Positions 16,747 to 26,100 of a stretch of DNA of 64,000 bases are shown here, piece by piece. The position numbers were made by a program, and so were the translations under genes. Under the pieces are notes generated by a model, which worked only from the letters and a program-made list of their open reading frames with translations, did not search any database and had not been told where the DNA came from. Position 1 is the stretch's first letter. Every line of letters starts with the position of its first letter. The stretch covers positions 82,927 through 146,926 of the forward strand of contig NZ_JAERSD010000009.1 in NCBI RefSeq assembly GCF_017912555.1, given 5' to 3'. The stretch is from Bacillus sp. REN3. GTDB lineage: Bacteria > Bacillota > Bacilli > Bacillales > Cytobacillaceae.

Positions 16747-17937
16747 ATGGCGAAGCAATCAAATGCTGCGATATCCGGAGCGAACCAGGACACTGAAAAA
16801 ATATGGAGCAGGGATTTTTTACTGATTTTCCTGGCCAACTTTTTTATCTTTCTAGGGTTCCAAATGACACTGCCCACCATTCCTTTATTTGTTGAGCACC
16901 TCGGAGGCAATGATCAGCTAATTGGCTTTGTCGTCGGCATCTTCACTTTTTCCGCACTGCTTATCCGCCCATATGCTGGGAGAGCGCTCGAAACAAAAGG
17001 GAGAGGATCTATTTATATGACAGGACTTGTGATTTTTGTCCTGTCAGTAGGATCCTATGGGTTTGCGCTTGGAATCACCTTCCTCTTTGCGATGAGGATT
17101 GTCCAGGGAATCGGCTGGGGTTATTCCACAACAGCTTCAGGAACGATTGCCACCGATTTGATCCCGCCAAAGCGCAGGGGAGAAGGCATGGGTTACTTTG
17201 GGCTATCAGGGAACCTGGCGCTTGCATTCGGGCCATCACTGGGACTGGCGCTTACTGAAGCCATTTCGTTCAAGCAATTGTTTTTATTCTGTGCCCTGCT
17301 GGGATTCACCGCACTTCTGCTAGCATCCAGGATCCATTACAAGAAAGTGGAGAAAACGGAAAGGGAGGTCACAGCGGAAAAATGGGATTTTTATGAAAAA
17401 ACGGCTGTACAGCCATCCCTGCTGCTTTTCTTCATTACCGTGACCTTCGGCGGAATCACTTCGTTCCTGCCACTTTACACCACACAAAAAGGAATCGGAG
17501 GCATTCAATGGTACTTTTTGATTTTTGCCTTAGCCTTGATGCTGGCGCGATCCTTCGCTGGAAGGCTATACGATAAGAAAGGCCATCGAGCTGTATTCAT
17601 CCCTGGTACGCTTCTGATCCTGATTGCGATGGTGCTCCTTTCGTGGCTGCCAAGTTCACTCGTGATGTTCATTGCTGCGGGTCTGTATGGGATAGGCTTC
17701 GGTTCTGTCCAGCCTGCCCTCCAGGCATGGTCCGTCCAGAATGCACCAATGAACCGAAAAGGAATGGCGAATGCCACCTTTTTTTCCTTCTTTGATCTTG
17801 GCGTTGGTATCGGTGCAATGGCATTCGGGCAGATCGGCCACTGGCTCGGATACGGGAGCATCTACATAGCATCGGCCATTTCTGTCTTCTTTTCGATTCT
17901 CTTGTATGTCTACTTGCTTTGGTTCAATAAACATTAG
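16747..17937 (+). CDS. MFS transporter, probable drug/solute efflux type
   Basis: A 396-residue protein with twelve expected membrane segments. The start follows GGATGGAGG by six bases. Segment 2-3 loop 'GIFTFSALLIRPYAGRALETKGRG' is the motif A region, and a second, weaker copy is 'RSFAGRLYDKKGHRAV' between segments 8 and 9. Motif-C-like glycines are present in segment 5 ('GLSGNLALAFGPSLG'). This layout suits proton-driven efflux transporters of the arabinose-efflux/YwoG kind. Substrate unknown. The palindrome upstream raises the possibility that expression responds to oxygen or NADH status. Confidence 0.87.
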   Translation: MAKQSNAAISGANQDTEKIWSRDFLLIFLANFFIFLGFQMTLPTIPLFVEHLGGNDQLIGFVVGIFTFSALLIRPYAGRALETKGRGSIYMTGLVIFVLSVGSYGFALGITFLFAMRIVQGIGWGYSTTASGTIATDLIPPKRRGEGMGYFGLSGNLALAFGPSLGLALTEAISFKQLFLFCALLGFTALLLASRIHYKKVEKTEREVTAEKWDFYEKTAVQPSLLLFFITVTFGGITSFLPLYTTQKGIGGIQWYFLIFALALMLARSFAGRLYDKKGHRAVFIPGTLLILIAMVLLSWLPSSLVMFIAAGLYGIGFGSVQPALQAWSVQNAPMNRKGMANATFFSFFDLGVGIGAMAFGQIGHWLGYGSIYIASAISVFFSILLYVYLLWFNKH

Positions 17938-17942
17938 TTCTA

Positions 17943-17984
17943 AAAAAGCCCGTTCCGGATTATTATCTGGAATGGGCTTTTTTA
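17943..17984 (+). terminator. Terminator after MFS gene
   Basis: AAAGCCCGTTCCGGA and TGGAATGGGCTTTTTT pair over most of their length; six T follow. Confidence 0.9.
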
Positions 17985-18041
17985 TGAAGGTGCATAAGTT
18001 TCGCAGCTAGGCCATGAAGGCGCAAAAAGAAAAATTAGAAC

Positions 18042-18140
18042 AGAGGTCGTACCCAAACGGGTTCCCAGAAAGACAAAATGGGAACAATCCAATGGAGATC
18101 GTCCCAAACGGGTTCGAGAAAAGAGGAAAAGGGAACGATC
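18042..18140. repeat. Two-copy ~52-bp direct repeat
   Basis: Copies at 18042-18090 and 18094-18140 share GRTCGT-CCCAAACGGGTTC and a trailing GGGAAC-ATC. The first copy can fold through GTTCCCA/TGGGAAC. A worn third unit may follow (ATGGCGAAGTAGTGTCCAAA). No gene is seen in 17985-18374. Confidence 0.6.
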
Positions 18141-18374
18141 ATGGCGAAGTAGTGTCCAAATGGAGGAAAAAAACGAAAATGTGAGCTATCCTGTAGACAG
18201 CGGTATAAAAAGGTAGAGTAAGAGAGGCAGGGCGGGGATAAATCTCCTTAGTGGATAAATAACTGCCGTATCTATATTTACTTTTAAAAAATATGGTATA
18301 GGGTATTAATGAAAGTGGAGACATAATGAAAACTACTATAATAGTGATTCAGTAAAATTGAAGGAGGAACTGCC

Positions 18375-19760
18375 ATGTATTTCAGATCTTTTTTCGATGA
18401 TCAGCTGGCCCATATGTCATACCTGATAGGTTGCCAGAGAACGGGACAGGCGCTGGTCATCGACCCGGCAAGGAATATCGAACCGTATCTGGAAACAGCA
18501 AAGAAGGAGGGCTTCCAGATCACAGCGGCTACGGAAACACATATCCATGCCGACTATCTTTCTGGGGCAAGGGAGCTGGCCCACCATTTTGGGGCGAAGC
18601 TTTATGTATCGGATGAAGGAGATAAAGACTGGAAATATGCGTATGTAGAACATTACGATCATGAATTGCTGACCGAGGGCTCAACTTTCAGTATCGGTAA
18701 TATTCATTTTGAAGTTCTCCATACTCCCGGTCATACCCCTGAGAGCATTTCTTTCCTGCTCACTGATAAAGGCGGGGGGGCGAATGAACCGATGGGCATC
18801 TTCACTGGCGACTTCTTGTTCGTTGGCGATGTCGGACGTCCGGATTTGCTTGAAAAAGCTGCAGGTGTGACTGGAACTTCTGAATCAGGCGCAAAGCAAA
18901 TGTTTGCCTCATTGAGAAAGTTGGAAAAGCTTTCTGAGTTCCTGCAGGTTTGGCCTGCCCATGGAGCTGGCAGTGCCTGCGGGAAATCGCTTGGCGCCGT
19001 TCCAATGTCTACATTAGGATACGAAAAGAAATTCAACTGGGCTTTCCAGATTAAAGAAGAAGAGCAATTCGTCGAGGAGCTGCTGGCAGGGCAGCCGGAG
19101 CCGCCGAAATACTTTGCGATGATGAAAAAACTCAACAAAGAAGGCCCAGCGCTGCTAAGAAAGGAAAAGACGGCTAAAATCTCCCTTTCCGAAGCGGGGA
19201 ATGCGGTGGTCGTGGATACGCGGCCGGCTGATGAGTTTGCTGCGGGCCATGAAGCAGGGACAATCAACATCCCTTATAATGGATCCTTCACGAACTGGGC
19301 AGGATGGCTGTTAAGCTATGAGAGGGATATTGTTTTGATCGCGAATCCTGAACAGCTGGCTGATATTGAAAAATCGCTCCAGTCAATTGGACTTGATCAG
19401 GTAACTGGCTATGTCGATCCGAAAGAGCTTGGAGGCAGCATGGAGCGATACGAGGAGATTCATGCGGACAAAGCCAAGCGGCTTATGGAGGATGATCAAT
19501 ATTATGCCATTGATGTCCGCAACCAAAGCGAGTGGGACAGCGGCCATATTCCTGGTGCCCACCATATCATGCTTGGAATCCTGCCCGACAGGCTCGAAAG
19601 CATTCCGAAAGACAAGAATATCATCGTTCACTGTCAGTCAGGCGCACGTTCTGCAATTGGGGCGAGCCTGCTGCAGTCCAAGGGTTTCAAAAACGTCCTG
19701 AACCTTGAAGGCGGTTTTGATGCCTGGGAGAAAGAAGGACTGCCTGTCAAGAAAGATTGA
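18375..19760 (+). CDS. MBL-fold persulfide-type hydrolase fused to two rhodanese domains
   Basis: A 461-residue cytoplasmic protein. Residues 1-240 are a metallo-beta-lactamase domain of the ETHE1/persulfide dioxygenase group with the metal motif THIHADY (His56, His58, Asp60), 'HTPGHTPES', 'GDFLFVGDVGRPDL' and 'VWPAHGAGSACG'. A first rhodanese-like domain (about 270-350) lacks the catalytic Cys and reads 'IVLIANPEQ' at that place. The last domain (about 365-460) has the active loop CQSGAR. Such fusions oxidise persulfide sulfur and shuttle it between domains. The ribosome site is GAAGGAGGAACTGCC. A TATAAT-like box lies at about 18337. It ends before a terminator. Confidence 0.9.
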   Translation: MYFRSFFDDQLAHMSYLIGCQRTGQALVIDPARNIEPYLETAKKEGFQITAATETHIHADYLSGARELAHHFGAKLYVSDEGDKDWKYAYVEHYDHELLTEGSTFSIGNIHFEVLHTPGHTPESISFLLTDKGGGANEPMGIFTGDFLFVGDVGRPDLLEKAAGVTGTSESGAKQMFASLRKLEKLSEFLQVWPAHGAGSACGKSLGAVPMSTLGYEKKFNWAFQIKEEEQFVEELLAGQPEPPKYFAMMKKLNKEGPALLRKEKTAKISLSEAGNAVVVDTRPADEFAAGHEAGTINIPYNGSFTNWAGWLLSYERDIVLIANPEQLADIEKSLQSIGLDQVTGYVDPKELGGSMERYEEIHADKAKRLMEDDQYYAIDVRNQSEWDSGHIPGAHHIMLGILPDRLESIPKDKNIIVHCQSGARSAIGASLLQSKGFKNVLNLEGGFDAWEKEGLPVKKD

Positions 19761-19766
19761 TGAACA

Positions 19767-19799
19767 TGAGCCGGCTCTAAACCAGGGCTGGCTTTTTTC
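19767..19799 (+). terminator. Terminator after MBL-rhodanese gene
   Basis: AGCC-G-GCTC and GGGC-T-GGCT arms with TAAACCA loop, then six T. Confidence 0.8.
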
Positions 19800-19907
19800 G
19801 TGCATGGATGAAAAAATGAGGTGAAAATGGTAAATTAGTCAGTAACAATGGCTAGATTTGATGATAGCCGGCCGGTACCAACCAGGGTGGAAGTAGGGAG
19901 ATTGAAA

Positions 19908-20606
19908 ATGAAAATACTCGTAATAGAGGATAATGAAAGCGTCTGTACCATGATTGAAATGTTCTTTTTAAAAGAGGGGATCGAAGGTGAATTCGTCCAT
20001 GATGGCCTTAAGGGGTATGCTGCATTTAAAAGCGGCAGCTGGGATTTACTGATTGTTGATTGGATGCTTCCTGGCATGGATGGCGTTACGTTGTGCCGGA
20101 AAATCAGGGAAGAAAACAGCGACGTGCCAATCATCATGCTGACGGCAAAGGACAGTGAGTCGGACCAGGTCCTCGGACTTGAAATGGGGGCTGATGATTA
20201 TGTGACAAAACCGTTCAGTCCGCTTGCGTTGATGGCGAGAATCAAGGCTGTCGCCCGCCGTTATCAAAAACAACAGCCTGGGAATAATTCCACCCTGCGG
20301 ACAAAGCATCTGGAAATCAGCAAAGAAACACGTGAAGTATTCCTGGATGGCGTGCCCGTTGCCAATCTGACACCGAAGGAATTCGAGCTATTGTATTTTT
20401 TCGTCCAGCACCCCCGCCAGGTCTTTACGAGAGAGCAGCTGCTCGATCAAGTCTGGGGATATCAATTTTATGGTGATGAACGGACCGTCGATGTACATAT
20501 CAAGCGGCTTAGAAAGAAAATCGGGACGGCAGAACAGCCATTTTTCCATACAGTTTGGGGTGTAGGCTATAAGTTCGATGAAAGTACTGACGCAGATGAG
20601 AGTTAA
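19908..20606 (+). CDS. OmpR/PhoB-family response regulator
   Basis: The ATG at 19908 (AGGGAG eight bases upstream) gives a 232-residue product beginning directly with the receiver strand MKILVIEDNE; an earlier ATG at 19848 would add an unlikely tail. The receiver has the acidic pair Glu7-Asp8, phosphorylation site Asp51 ('LLIVDWMLPGMDG'), 'IMLTAKDSE' and 'YVTKPFSP'. The C-terminal winged helix ('LTPKEFELLYFFVQHPRQVFTREQLLDQVWGY', 'RTVDVHIKRLRKKIG') is the OmpR/PhoB type. It overlaps the histidine kinase gene, so the two form one unit. Confidence 0.93.
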   Translation: MKILVIEDNESVCTMIEMFFLKEGIEGEFVHDGLKGYAAFKSGSWDLLIVDWMLPGMDGVTLCRKIREENSDVPIIMLTAKDSESDQVLGLEMGADDYVTKPFSPLALMARIKAVARRYQKQQPGNNSTLRTKHLEISKETREVFLDGVPVANLTPKEFELLYFFVQHPRQVFTREQLLDQVWGYQFYGDERTVDVHIKRLRKKIGTAEQPFFHTVWGVGYKFDESTDADES

Positions 20607-22002
20607 ATATATTTACCAGCAGTTCCTGAGCCATATCAGCATCCTGGTCGTGGCGTTCATCATCCTGAGCCTGCTGTTTACCCATTATGTCGAGACACTT
20701 GTCTATAAAAACAAAACCGAGGAATTGATTTCCTATGGCGAAAACATCCGCGCTGACCTGAAACATGGAATGGAACAGCCTGAACAGATCATTAACGAAT
20801 ACGCCCGCGTACTGTTCGGACGCGATATCCAGTTCAGCGTCTTCGACCAGGCCGGCCAGCTGCTGAATCCGATCAGATGGAAGGGGCCAGCAATCGAGTT
20901 CACGGAAAAGGAATGGACAAAGCTCGCCAGTGGCGAACCGATTGTTATGAAGTACGATCTGGAGCGCTATGACCAAGCCGTGACACTTGTCGCCCTGCCA
21001 ATCATTGACCGCGGCCGTTATGTCGGCGGGATCCTGCTTACCTCTCCCATTGGCGGCGCAAGGGAAATGGTGGGGGAAATCAACCAGTACTTATTTTATA
21101 CAATGGTCGTCGCCCTGGGAGTTTCTTTCCTGCTCAGCTGGTTGCTGTCGCGTATCCATGTAAACAGGATCAAGCGGATCCAGGAAGCAACGTCAAGGGT
21201 ATCAGCGGGTGACTATACTGCCAAGGTTCCTTCTTCTGATTTTGATGAAATAGGGGAGCTGGCAAAGGATTTCAACAATATGGTGGCCAGGCTCGATGAA
21301 TCGAAATCGGAAATCGAGAACCTGGAAAACCGCCGTCGCAAGTTCATGGCCGATGTCTCGCATGAGATGAGGACACCATTGACTACGATCAGCGGCATTA
21401 TTGAGGGCTTGAAGAATGATATGATTCCAGAAAGCGAAAAAGAAAAAGGCATCCAGCTTGTAAGCCAGGAAACGAAGCGGCTGATCAGGCTCGTGAATGA
21501 AAATCTTGATTACGATAAAATCCGTTCGAACCAAGTTCAGCTTCAGAAAGAAAACATTGAGCTGATCGAGGTCTTTGAAATAATCAAGGACCAGCTTGAT
21601 ATGCAGGCAGAGGAACGCGGAAACAAGATTATCATCGCGGCAGAACAGGGGGCAATGGTGCATGCCGATTATGACAGGATTTTGCAAATCCTCATTAATA
21701 TCACGAAAAACAGCATCCAATTCACCGAGAATGGGACCATCTGGCTGCGGGGCGGGATGGATGATGGGAAGACAGTCATAGAGATCGAGGATACTGGCAT
21801 CGGAATAGAGGCGGAAGAGGTAGAAAAAATCTGGCGCCGTTTTTATAAGGCCGACCTTTCAAGGACAAGTAATCCATTTGGGGAATTCGGACTCGGCCTT
21901 TCAATCGTTAAGCAGCTCGTCCAGCTGCACGAAGGAAAAATCGAGGTCCATAGTGAACAAGGAGCAGGGACCAGGTTTGTGATTGAACTTCCGTTTCGAT
22001 AA
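20578..22002 (+). CDS. Sensor histidine kinase paired with upstream regulator
   Basis: A 474-residue kinase if started at 20578; an ATG at 20596 ('MRVKYIYQQFL') is equally or more likely, and neither has a strong ribosome site, consistent with translational coupling to the overlapping regulator gene. Membrane segments lie near residues 18-38 and 172-192, framing an outside domain of about 130 residues. Then come a HAMP linker, the HisKA box 'FMADVSHEMRTPLTT' with His262, and an ATPase domain with N box 'INITKNSIQF', 'IEDTGIGIE' and 'GLGLSIVKQLV'. The stimulus is unknown; the nearest neighbours do not point to one target. Confidence 0.92.
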   Translation: MKVLTQMRVKYIYQQFLSHISILVVAFIILSLLFTHYVETLVYKNKTEELISYGENIRADLKHGMEQPEQIINEYARVLFGRDIQFSVFDQAGQLLNPIRWKGPAIEFTEKEWTKLASGEPIVMKYDLERYDQAVTLVALPIIDRGRYVGGILLTSPIGGAREMVGEINQYLFYTMVVALGVSFLLSWLLSRIHVNRIKRIQEATSRVSAGDYTAKVPSSDFDEIGELAKDFNNMVARLDESKSEIENLENRRRKFMADVSHEMRTPLTTISGIIEGLKNDMIPESEKEKGIQLVSQETKRLIRLVNENLDYDKIRSNQVQLQKENIELIEVFEIIKDQLDMQAEERGNKIIIAAEQGAMVHADYDRILQILINITKNSIQFTENGTIWLRGGMDDGKTVIEIEDTGIGIEAEEVEKIWRRFYKADLSRTSNPFGEFGLGLSIVKQLVQLHEGKIEVHSEQGAGTRFVIELPFR

Positions 22003-22010
22003 AATGATAG

Positions 22011-22047
22011 AAAGAAGCTGAGGGTATGCCTTCAGCTTTTCTTTTTG
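22011..22047 (+). terminator. Terminator after two-component operon
   Basis: GAAGCTGAGGG and CCTTCAGCTTTTC arms around TATG, followed by TTTTT. Confidence 0.85.
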
Positions 22048-22057
22048 AAAGGTGTGA

Positions 22058-23050
22058 ATGTTGTTGGTACGGTTCGGCGTGGTAGGAACGAATTGGATTA
22101 CGGAAGAATTTATTAAGGGTGCCAGCCATCACAGCGATTTCCGGCTGGCAGCAGTGTATTCCCGAACAGTAGAAAGAGCTGCTGAATTTGCTGGGAAATA
22201 CGGTGTGGATGCTGCTTTTGCAGATTTGGAAGAGATGGCAAAAAGCGCTGTAATTGATGCTGTGTATATTGCAAGCCCAAATTCACTGCATGCGCGCCAG
22301 GCGATCATCTTCATGAAAAATGGTAAGCATGTGCTTTGCGAAAAAGCGATTGCCGCAAACGGGCGGGAGCTTGAGGAGATGGCAAGGACAGCGGAAAAAC
22401 ACGGCGTGTTATTGATGGAAGCAATGAAATCAACCTTGTTGCCAAACTTCAAGGCGATTCAGGACAATCTTGATAAAATCGGTACGATACGGAGGTATTT
22501 TGCAAGTTTCTGCCAGTATTCTTCAAGGTATGATGCCTACAAGAACGGGGTGATCCTGAACGCATTCAATCCTGAATTTGCTGGGGGCTCTCTTATGGAT
22601 ATCGGTATTTACTGCGTTTATCCACTAGTCATCCTGTTTGGCGAACCGGATACTGTCCAGGCAAACGGGTATCTGCTTGAATCAGGGGTTGACGGAGAAG
22701 GAAGCTTGCTGCTGAAATATGGTGGAATGGATGCTGTCATCATGTTCTCGAAAATCACCGACTCTTCTTTGCCATCCGAAATCCATGGCGAGAAGGGCAA
22801 CATCCGGATTGATCGAATCAGCAATCCGCAAAAGGTCGAATTGATTCACCGTGGAGGACGGACGGAAGAACTGACAAGGGAGCAGATGGCAGACAATATG
22901 TATTACGAGGCAGAAGAATTCATCCGCCTGATCAAGGAAGGCAAAACCGAATCAAGCAACAATTCACTGGAAAACTCCCGGATCACGATGAAAATCCTTG
23001 ACGAAGCAAGGAGACAGATGGGAGTTACTTTCCTGAATGATCAAGAGTAA
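22058..23050 (+). CDS. Gfo/Idh/MocA-family NAD(P)-dependent oxidoreductase
   Basis: A 330-residue cytoplasmic enzyme. The N-terminal Rossmann domain has 'RFGVVGTNWITEEFI' with the nucleotide glycine motif, then 'DAVYIASPNSLHARQAI' and 'KHVLCEKAIAANGRELEEM', where the EK(P/A) motif supplies the catalytic lysine. The second half is the alpha/beta substrate domain with 'GGSLMDIGIYCVYPL', a normal family motif. Substrates of this family are sugars, inositols or related polyols; none can be named here. AAAGGTG precedes the ATG. It stands alone between two terminators. Confidence 0.9.
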   Translation: MLLVRFGVVGTNWITEEFIKGASHHSDFRLAAVYSRTVERAAEFAGKYGVDAAFADLEEMAKSAVIDAVYIASPNSLHARQAIIFMKNGKHVLCEKAIAANGRELEEMARTAEKHGVLLMEAMKSTLLPNFKAIQDNLDKIGTIRRYFASFCQYSSRYDAYKNGVILNAFNPEFAGGSLMDIGIYCVYPLVILFGEPDTVQANGYLLESGVDGEGSLLLKYGGMDAVIMFSKITDSSLPSEIHGEKGNIRIDRISNPQKVELIHRGGRTEELTREQMADNMYYEAEEFIRLIKEGKTESSNNSLENSRITMKILDEARRQMGVTFLNDQE

Positions 23051-23053
23051 ACG

Positions 23054-23089
23054 AAAAAAGGCAGGAGCGGAGCACGCCTGCCTTTTCCG
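23054..23089 (+). terminator. Terminator after oxidoreductase gene
   Basis: AAAGGCAGG and CCTGCCTTTTCC arms with an AGCGGAGCACG loop. Short T run, so moderate strength. The following 220 bases, up to the end of the lactonase gene, show nothing recognisable. Confidence 0.7.
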
Positions 23090-23312
23090 ATGCCGATATG
23101 GATATACATGCAATTTTCAATGGTGTGCAATCCAATTGCTTTAACCGTCCGGTTGTATCGAAGCAGGATAGAGTTTACCTGAAAGGGAACAACCTTGCTA
23201 AGGAAGGCGCTGATCCATGCCGGAAGCAGCTATATCAAAGAGAAAAGGGATTCAATTATTACCTTCCTCTTGAGCGATAAGAGGAAAAATAGGGCTCCCA
23301 TATTTAATGCCT

Positions 23313-24368
23313 TCAATAATGCAAGAATTTCACGCAAACTGGATCTGGCACTTGAATGTCCGACTGCAGCAGGGTCAATTCCCCCGTATCCTGATTGCGG
23401 GCAAAGAGGATGAGATTGCTTGAATTCTGGTTTGACGCGATCAGGAATTTTTCACTTGGATCAAGGACGAAATCCCTTGGCCAGTTTCCTTCTGTTGAAG
23501 TATGGGCCAGGAAGGAAAGAGTGAAGGTTTCCTGATCAATTTTGAAAGTGGCAATGCTGTCATGTCCGCGGTTGGCAGCGTAGATGAATCTGCCATCCGA
23601 AGAAATATGGATGGCGCTTCCCTGGTTGTTTTCCGAAAAGCCAGCTGGGATCGTGGTTATAGCCTGAAGCTGTTCAAAGCTGCCATCTTCGCTATTGTAT
23701 TTCAGCACAAGCACCTCTGAGCTGAACTCTGTCATCAAATAGGCATGGCTTCCGTTTGGATGGAAGGCAAGATGCCTTGGACCGCTTCCAGGGGTGACCT
23801 GCATGCTGCCCTGCTCGACCAATTGACCATTGTCGAGCGAGTATGTGATCAGCTGGTCGATCCCGAGGTCGACGACCGCCACATAATTTTCGTCAGGTGT
23901 GAATCCGGCATAATGTGAGTGTGCCTTTTCTTGCCGCTTGTCTGGACCGGATCCTTCATGGACGATGGTAGACAATACCGAGTCGATTCCGCCAGTTTCA
24001 AGGTTGAGCAAATAGGAATCAGCTGAACCTTTGTGATAGTTTGCTGAAAGCAGCAAGGTGTTTTCAGCATTGACACAGACATGGCAGGGAGGTGCGCCAG
24101 GGGACAGCTGGGAATTGATGAATGCCAGGCTGCCATCCTCACCAATTGTGTATCCTGAAACGCCGCCTAGATGATCTTCCTTTGCGACTGAGTAAAGAAA
24201 ACGATTATCTTTGCTGATCGCCAGATAAGTCGGATTGCCGAGATAGGCAGCAGGTTTGACATCAGTGATCCTTCCTTCGGCTGCATCAAGAACGAAAGAA
24301 TAAATTCCTTTGCTCGCTCCTTTTGTGTAGGTGCCAATATAGCCTGTGTATTTTTTACTGTTAGCCAT
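23313..24368 (-). CDS. pgl: 6-phosphogluconolactonase-type seven-bladed propeller (lactonase family)
   Basis: The ATG at 24368 is chosen because GGAGG lies nine bases upstream; the longer frame from 24383 would start inside that site. The 351-residue product shows repeated propeller-blade strands ('RFLYSVAKEDHLGGVSGYTIGEDGSLAFI', 'GSGPRHLAFHPNGSHAYLMTEFSSEVLVLKY', 'IHISSDGRFIYAANRGHDSIATFKI'), matching B. subtilis Pgl (YkgB) in length and motifs. It hydrolyses 6-phosphogluconolactone in the oxidative pentose phosphate path. Other lactones are possible, since the family is broad. Single gene, minus strand. Confidence 0.82.
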   Translation of the reverse strand: MANSKKYTGYIGTYTKGASKGIYSFVLDAAEGRITDVKPAAYLGNPTYLAISKDNRFLYSVAKEDHLGGVSGYTIGEDGSLAFINSQLSPGAPPCHVCVNAENTLLLSANYHKGSADSYLLNLETGGIDSVLSTIVHEGSGPDKRQEKAHSHYAGFTPDENYVAVVDLGIDQLITYSLDNGQLVEQGSMQVTPGSGPRHLAFHPNGSHAYLMTEFSSEVLVLKYNSEDGSFEQLQAITTIPAGFSENNQGSAIHISSDGRFIYAANRGHDSIATFKIDQETFTLSFLAHTSTEGNWPRDFVLDPSEKFLIASNQNSSNLILFARNQDTGELTLLQSDIQVPDPVCVKFLHY

Positions 24369-24579
24369 TCGTAAAGCCTCCAATTCGTGGAAAAGTTTCT
24401 AGGGTTGTCCTACATATACAGTCTAGCAAAAATGGATCATAGTATAAAATGTCCGCCTCGGCAAGGAAGTTTAAACTTCATTAATTACGGTATAGTTAAA
24501 TAAAAGGAATTTTGCAAGTTCATATTTGAAACAGTAAACTAAAAATAGATATGGATGCAAAGCATGAAGGAGGAGTAAC

Positions 24580-25401
24580 ATGAGTCTGCAAAAACAAATC
24601 ATCGAAGCTTTACATGTCCGTCCGGAAGTCGACCCACAACAGGAAATCAGGAAGCGGGTTGACTTTTTGAAGGAATATCTAATAAAAGCAAGAGCAAGAG
24701 GGTTTGTCCTTGGCATCAGCGGCGGCCAGGATTCGACTCTTGCGGGGAAACTTGCTCAGCTGGCAGCTGAGGAGTTGCGTTCAGAAGGGAAGGAAGCAAA
24801 ATTCGTTGCTGTCCGCCTTCCATATGCTGTCCAGAAGGATGAGGATGATGCCCGGCTCGCCCTCGATTTTATCAGGCCGGACGAGTCGGTCGTCTTCAAC
24901 ATCCAGCCGGTTGTCGATACGTTTAATAAGCAATTTGAAGAAATGTCCGGACGGCCGCTGCTTGATTTTAATAAAGGAAATGTCAAGGCTCGAATCCGGA
25001 TGATCACCCAATATGCGATTGCCGGCGAGGATGGTTTGCTTGTCATCGGTACAGACCATGCTGCCGAAGCCGTAACTGGCTTCTATACGAAGTACGGGGA
25101 CGGCGGCGCCGACCTGATGCCGCTTGCGGGTTTGAATAAGCGCCAGGGAAGGGAGATGCTAAAGGCACTGAATGCTGAAGAAAGGCTGTATATGAAGGTG
25201 CCGACAGCAGATCTTCTTGATAATAACCCGCTCCAGGCCGATGAAACTGAGATTGGGATCAGTTATGCGGCAATTGATGATTACCTTGAGGGTAAGGAGA
25301 TTCCAAAGGAAGATGCAGAGAAAATCGAAGCGCGCTACAAGGTTTCCGAACACAAGCGCCAGATTCCTGCAACCATGTTCGATTCCTGGTGGGAAAAATG
25401 A
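24580..25401 (+). CDS. nadE: Ammonia-dependent NAD+ synthetase
   Basis: A 273-residue enzyme with AAGGAGGAGTAAC before ATG. The ATP pyrophosphatase P-loop SGGQDS is at residues 47-52. '[62 protein letters not shown]' is almost invariant in NadE and forms the NaAD and ATP sites. No glutaminase domain is present, so ammonia is the nitrogen donor. It catalyses the last step of NAD synthesis: deamido-NAD + ATP + NH3. The length matches B. subtilis NadE (272). It ends before a terminator shared with the opposing gene. Confidence 0.97.
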   Translation: MSLQKQIIEALHVRPEVDPQQEIRKRVDFLKEYLIKARARGFVLGISGGQDSTLAGKLAQLAAEELRSEGKEAKFVAVRLPYAVQKDEDDARLALDFIRPDESVVFNIQPVVDTFNKQFEEMSGRPLLDFNKGNVKARIRMITQYAIAGEDGLLVIGTDHAAEAVTGFYTKYGDGGADLMPLAGLNKRQGREMLKALNAEERLYMKVPTADLLDNNPLQADETEIGISYAAIDDYLEGKEIPKEDAEKIEARYKVSEHKRQIPATMFDSWWEK

Positions 25402-25482
25402 AGGATTCTTAGGTGAACATCAGGAAGTTCAAAAACGGGGTTCGGAACGAGTGCATTCCAACCCCTGTTTGCCGGTAACCAG

Positions 25483-25509
25483 AAAGCCTGGCTTATGCCA
25501 GGCTTTTTG
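25483..25509. terminator. Bidirectional terminator between nadE and the coiled-coil gene
   Basis: AAAGCCTGGC-TTAT-GCCAGGCTTTTT, a ten-base perfect stem with T on one side and A on the other. Confidence 0.9.
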
Positions 25510-25515
25510 CCGTTT

Positions 25516-25860
25516 CTATTCAGTTTGCGCAACTTCTAGCTGATTCGGTTCTGCCCTTTCAGTCACTTTGTCGATTTTATCCGTAAACATTTGAAAAACC
25601 CGCTTCTTCTCTTCCAGTTCCTTGATATACTCCTTAAGGTCATTGTATCTTTGCTCGAAAGGTTCATGATACAATTCACGGATCTTTCTGTTGAGATCGG
25701 GATTCACCGTCGATTGGACTACTTGTTTAGTTATATTGTACTTGTATGTATAGACTTTGAGTTCTTGTTTAATTTGCTCATACTCCTCGTCAATCTCCAG
25801 AAGAATTTTTTCAATTTCTGACTTCCATTCATCTAGCGATTCTTTAACATGCTGTTCCAT
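25516..25860 (-). CDS. Conserved-type hypothetical coiled-coil protein
   Basis: A 114-residue protein starting at 25860, where AGGAGG lies seven bases before ATG (an upstream in-frame start at 25878 lacks such a site). It is strongly charged, rich in Glu and Lys, with heptad patterns over most of the length ('EWKSEIEKILLEIDEEYEQIKQELKVY', 'YNDLKEYIKELEEKKRVFQMF') and no membrane or signal segment. I do not recognise the family. The high helix content suggests a structural or scaffold role but no function can be assigned. Confidence 0.7.
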   Translation of the reverse strand: MEQHVKESLDEWKSEIEKILLEIDEEYEQIKQELKVYTYKYNITKQVVQSTVNPDLNRKIRELYHEPFEQRYNDLKEYIKELEEKKRVFQMFTDKIDKVTERAEPNQLEVAQTE

Positions 25861-26055
25861 TCGGAATCCTCCTGCCATTCGCCTTTAGTAAAAGCTTCTT
25901 CCATCTATTCTATCAAGCGTGTTTTACATGTAGGTTGCGAAGGTATTACATTGCGGAAACAATCTTTTAAAAGGACAAATGAGACGGAATAATGAAAAAA
26001 CAGAACTAAATGACCGGGATTTAAGAACTAGTTTGTGGAAAAATGGTGGATTTTG

Positions 26056-26084
26056 TTGAAAATTAAGTTCTAAAGAATTATATT
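26056..26084 (+). promoter_or_regulatory. Sigma-A promoter of the c-di-GMP leader
   Basis: TTGAAA (26056-26061) and TATATT (26079-26084) with a 17-base spacer, just upstream of the riboswitch. Confidence 0.7.
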
Positions 26085-26100
26085 TTAAGTATAAGAGAAA

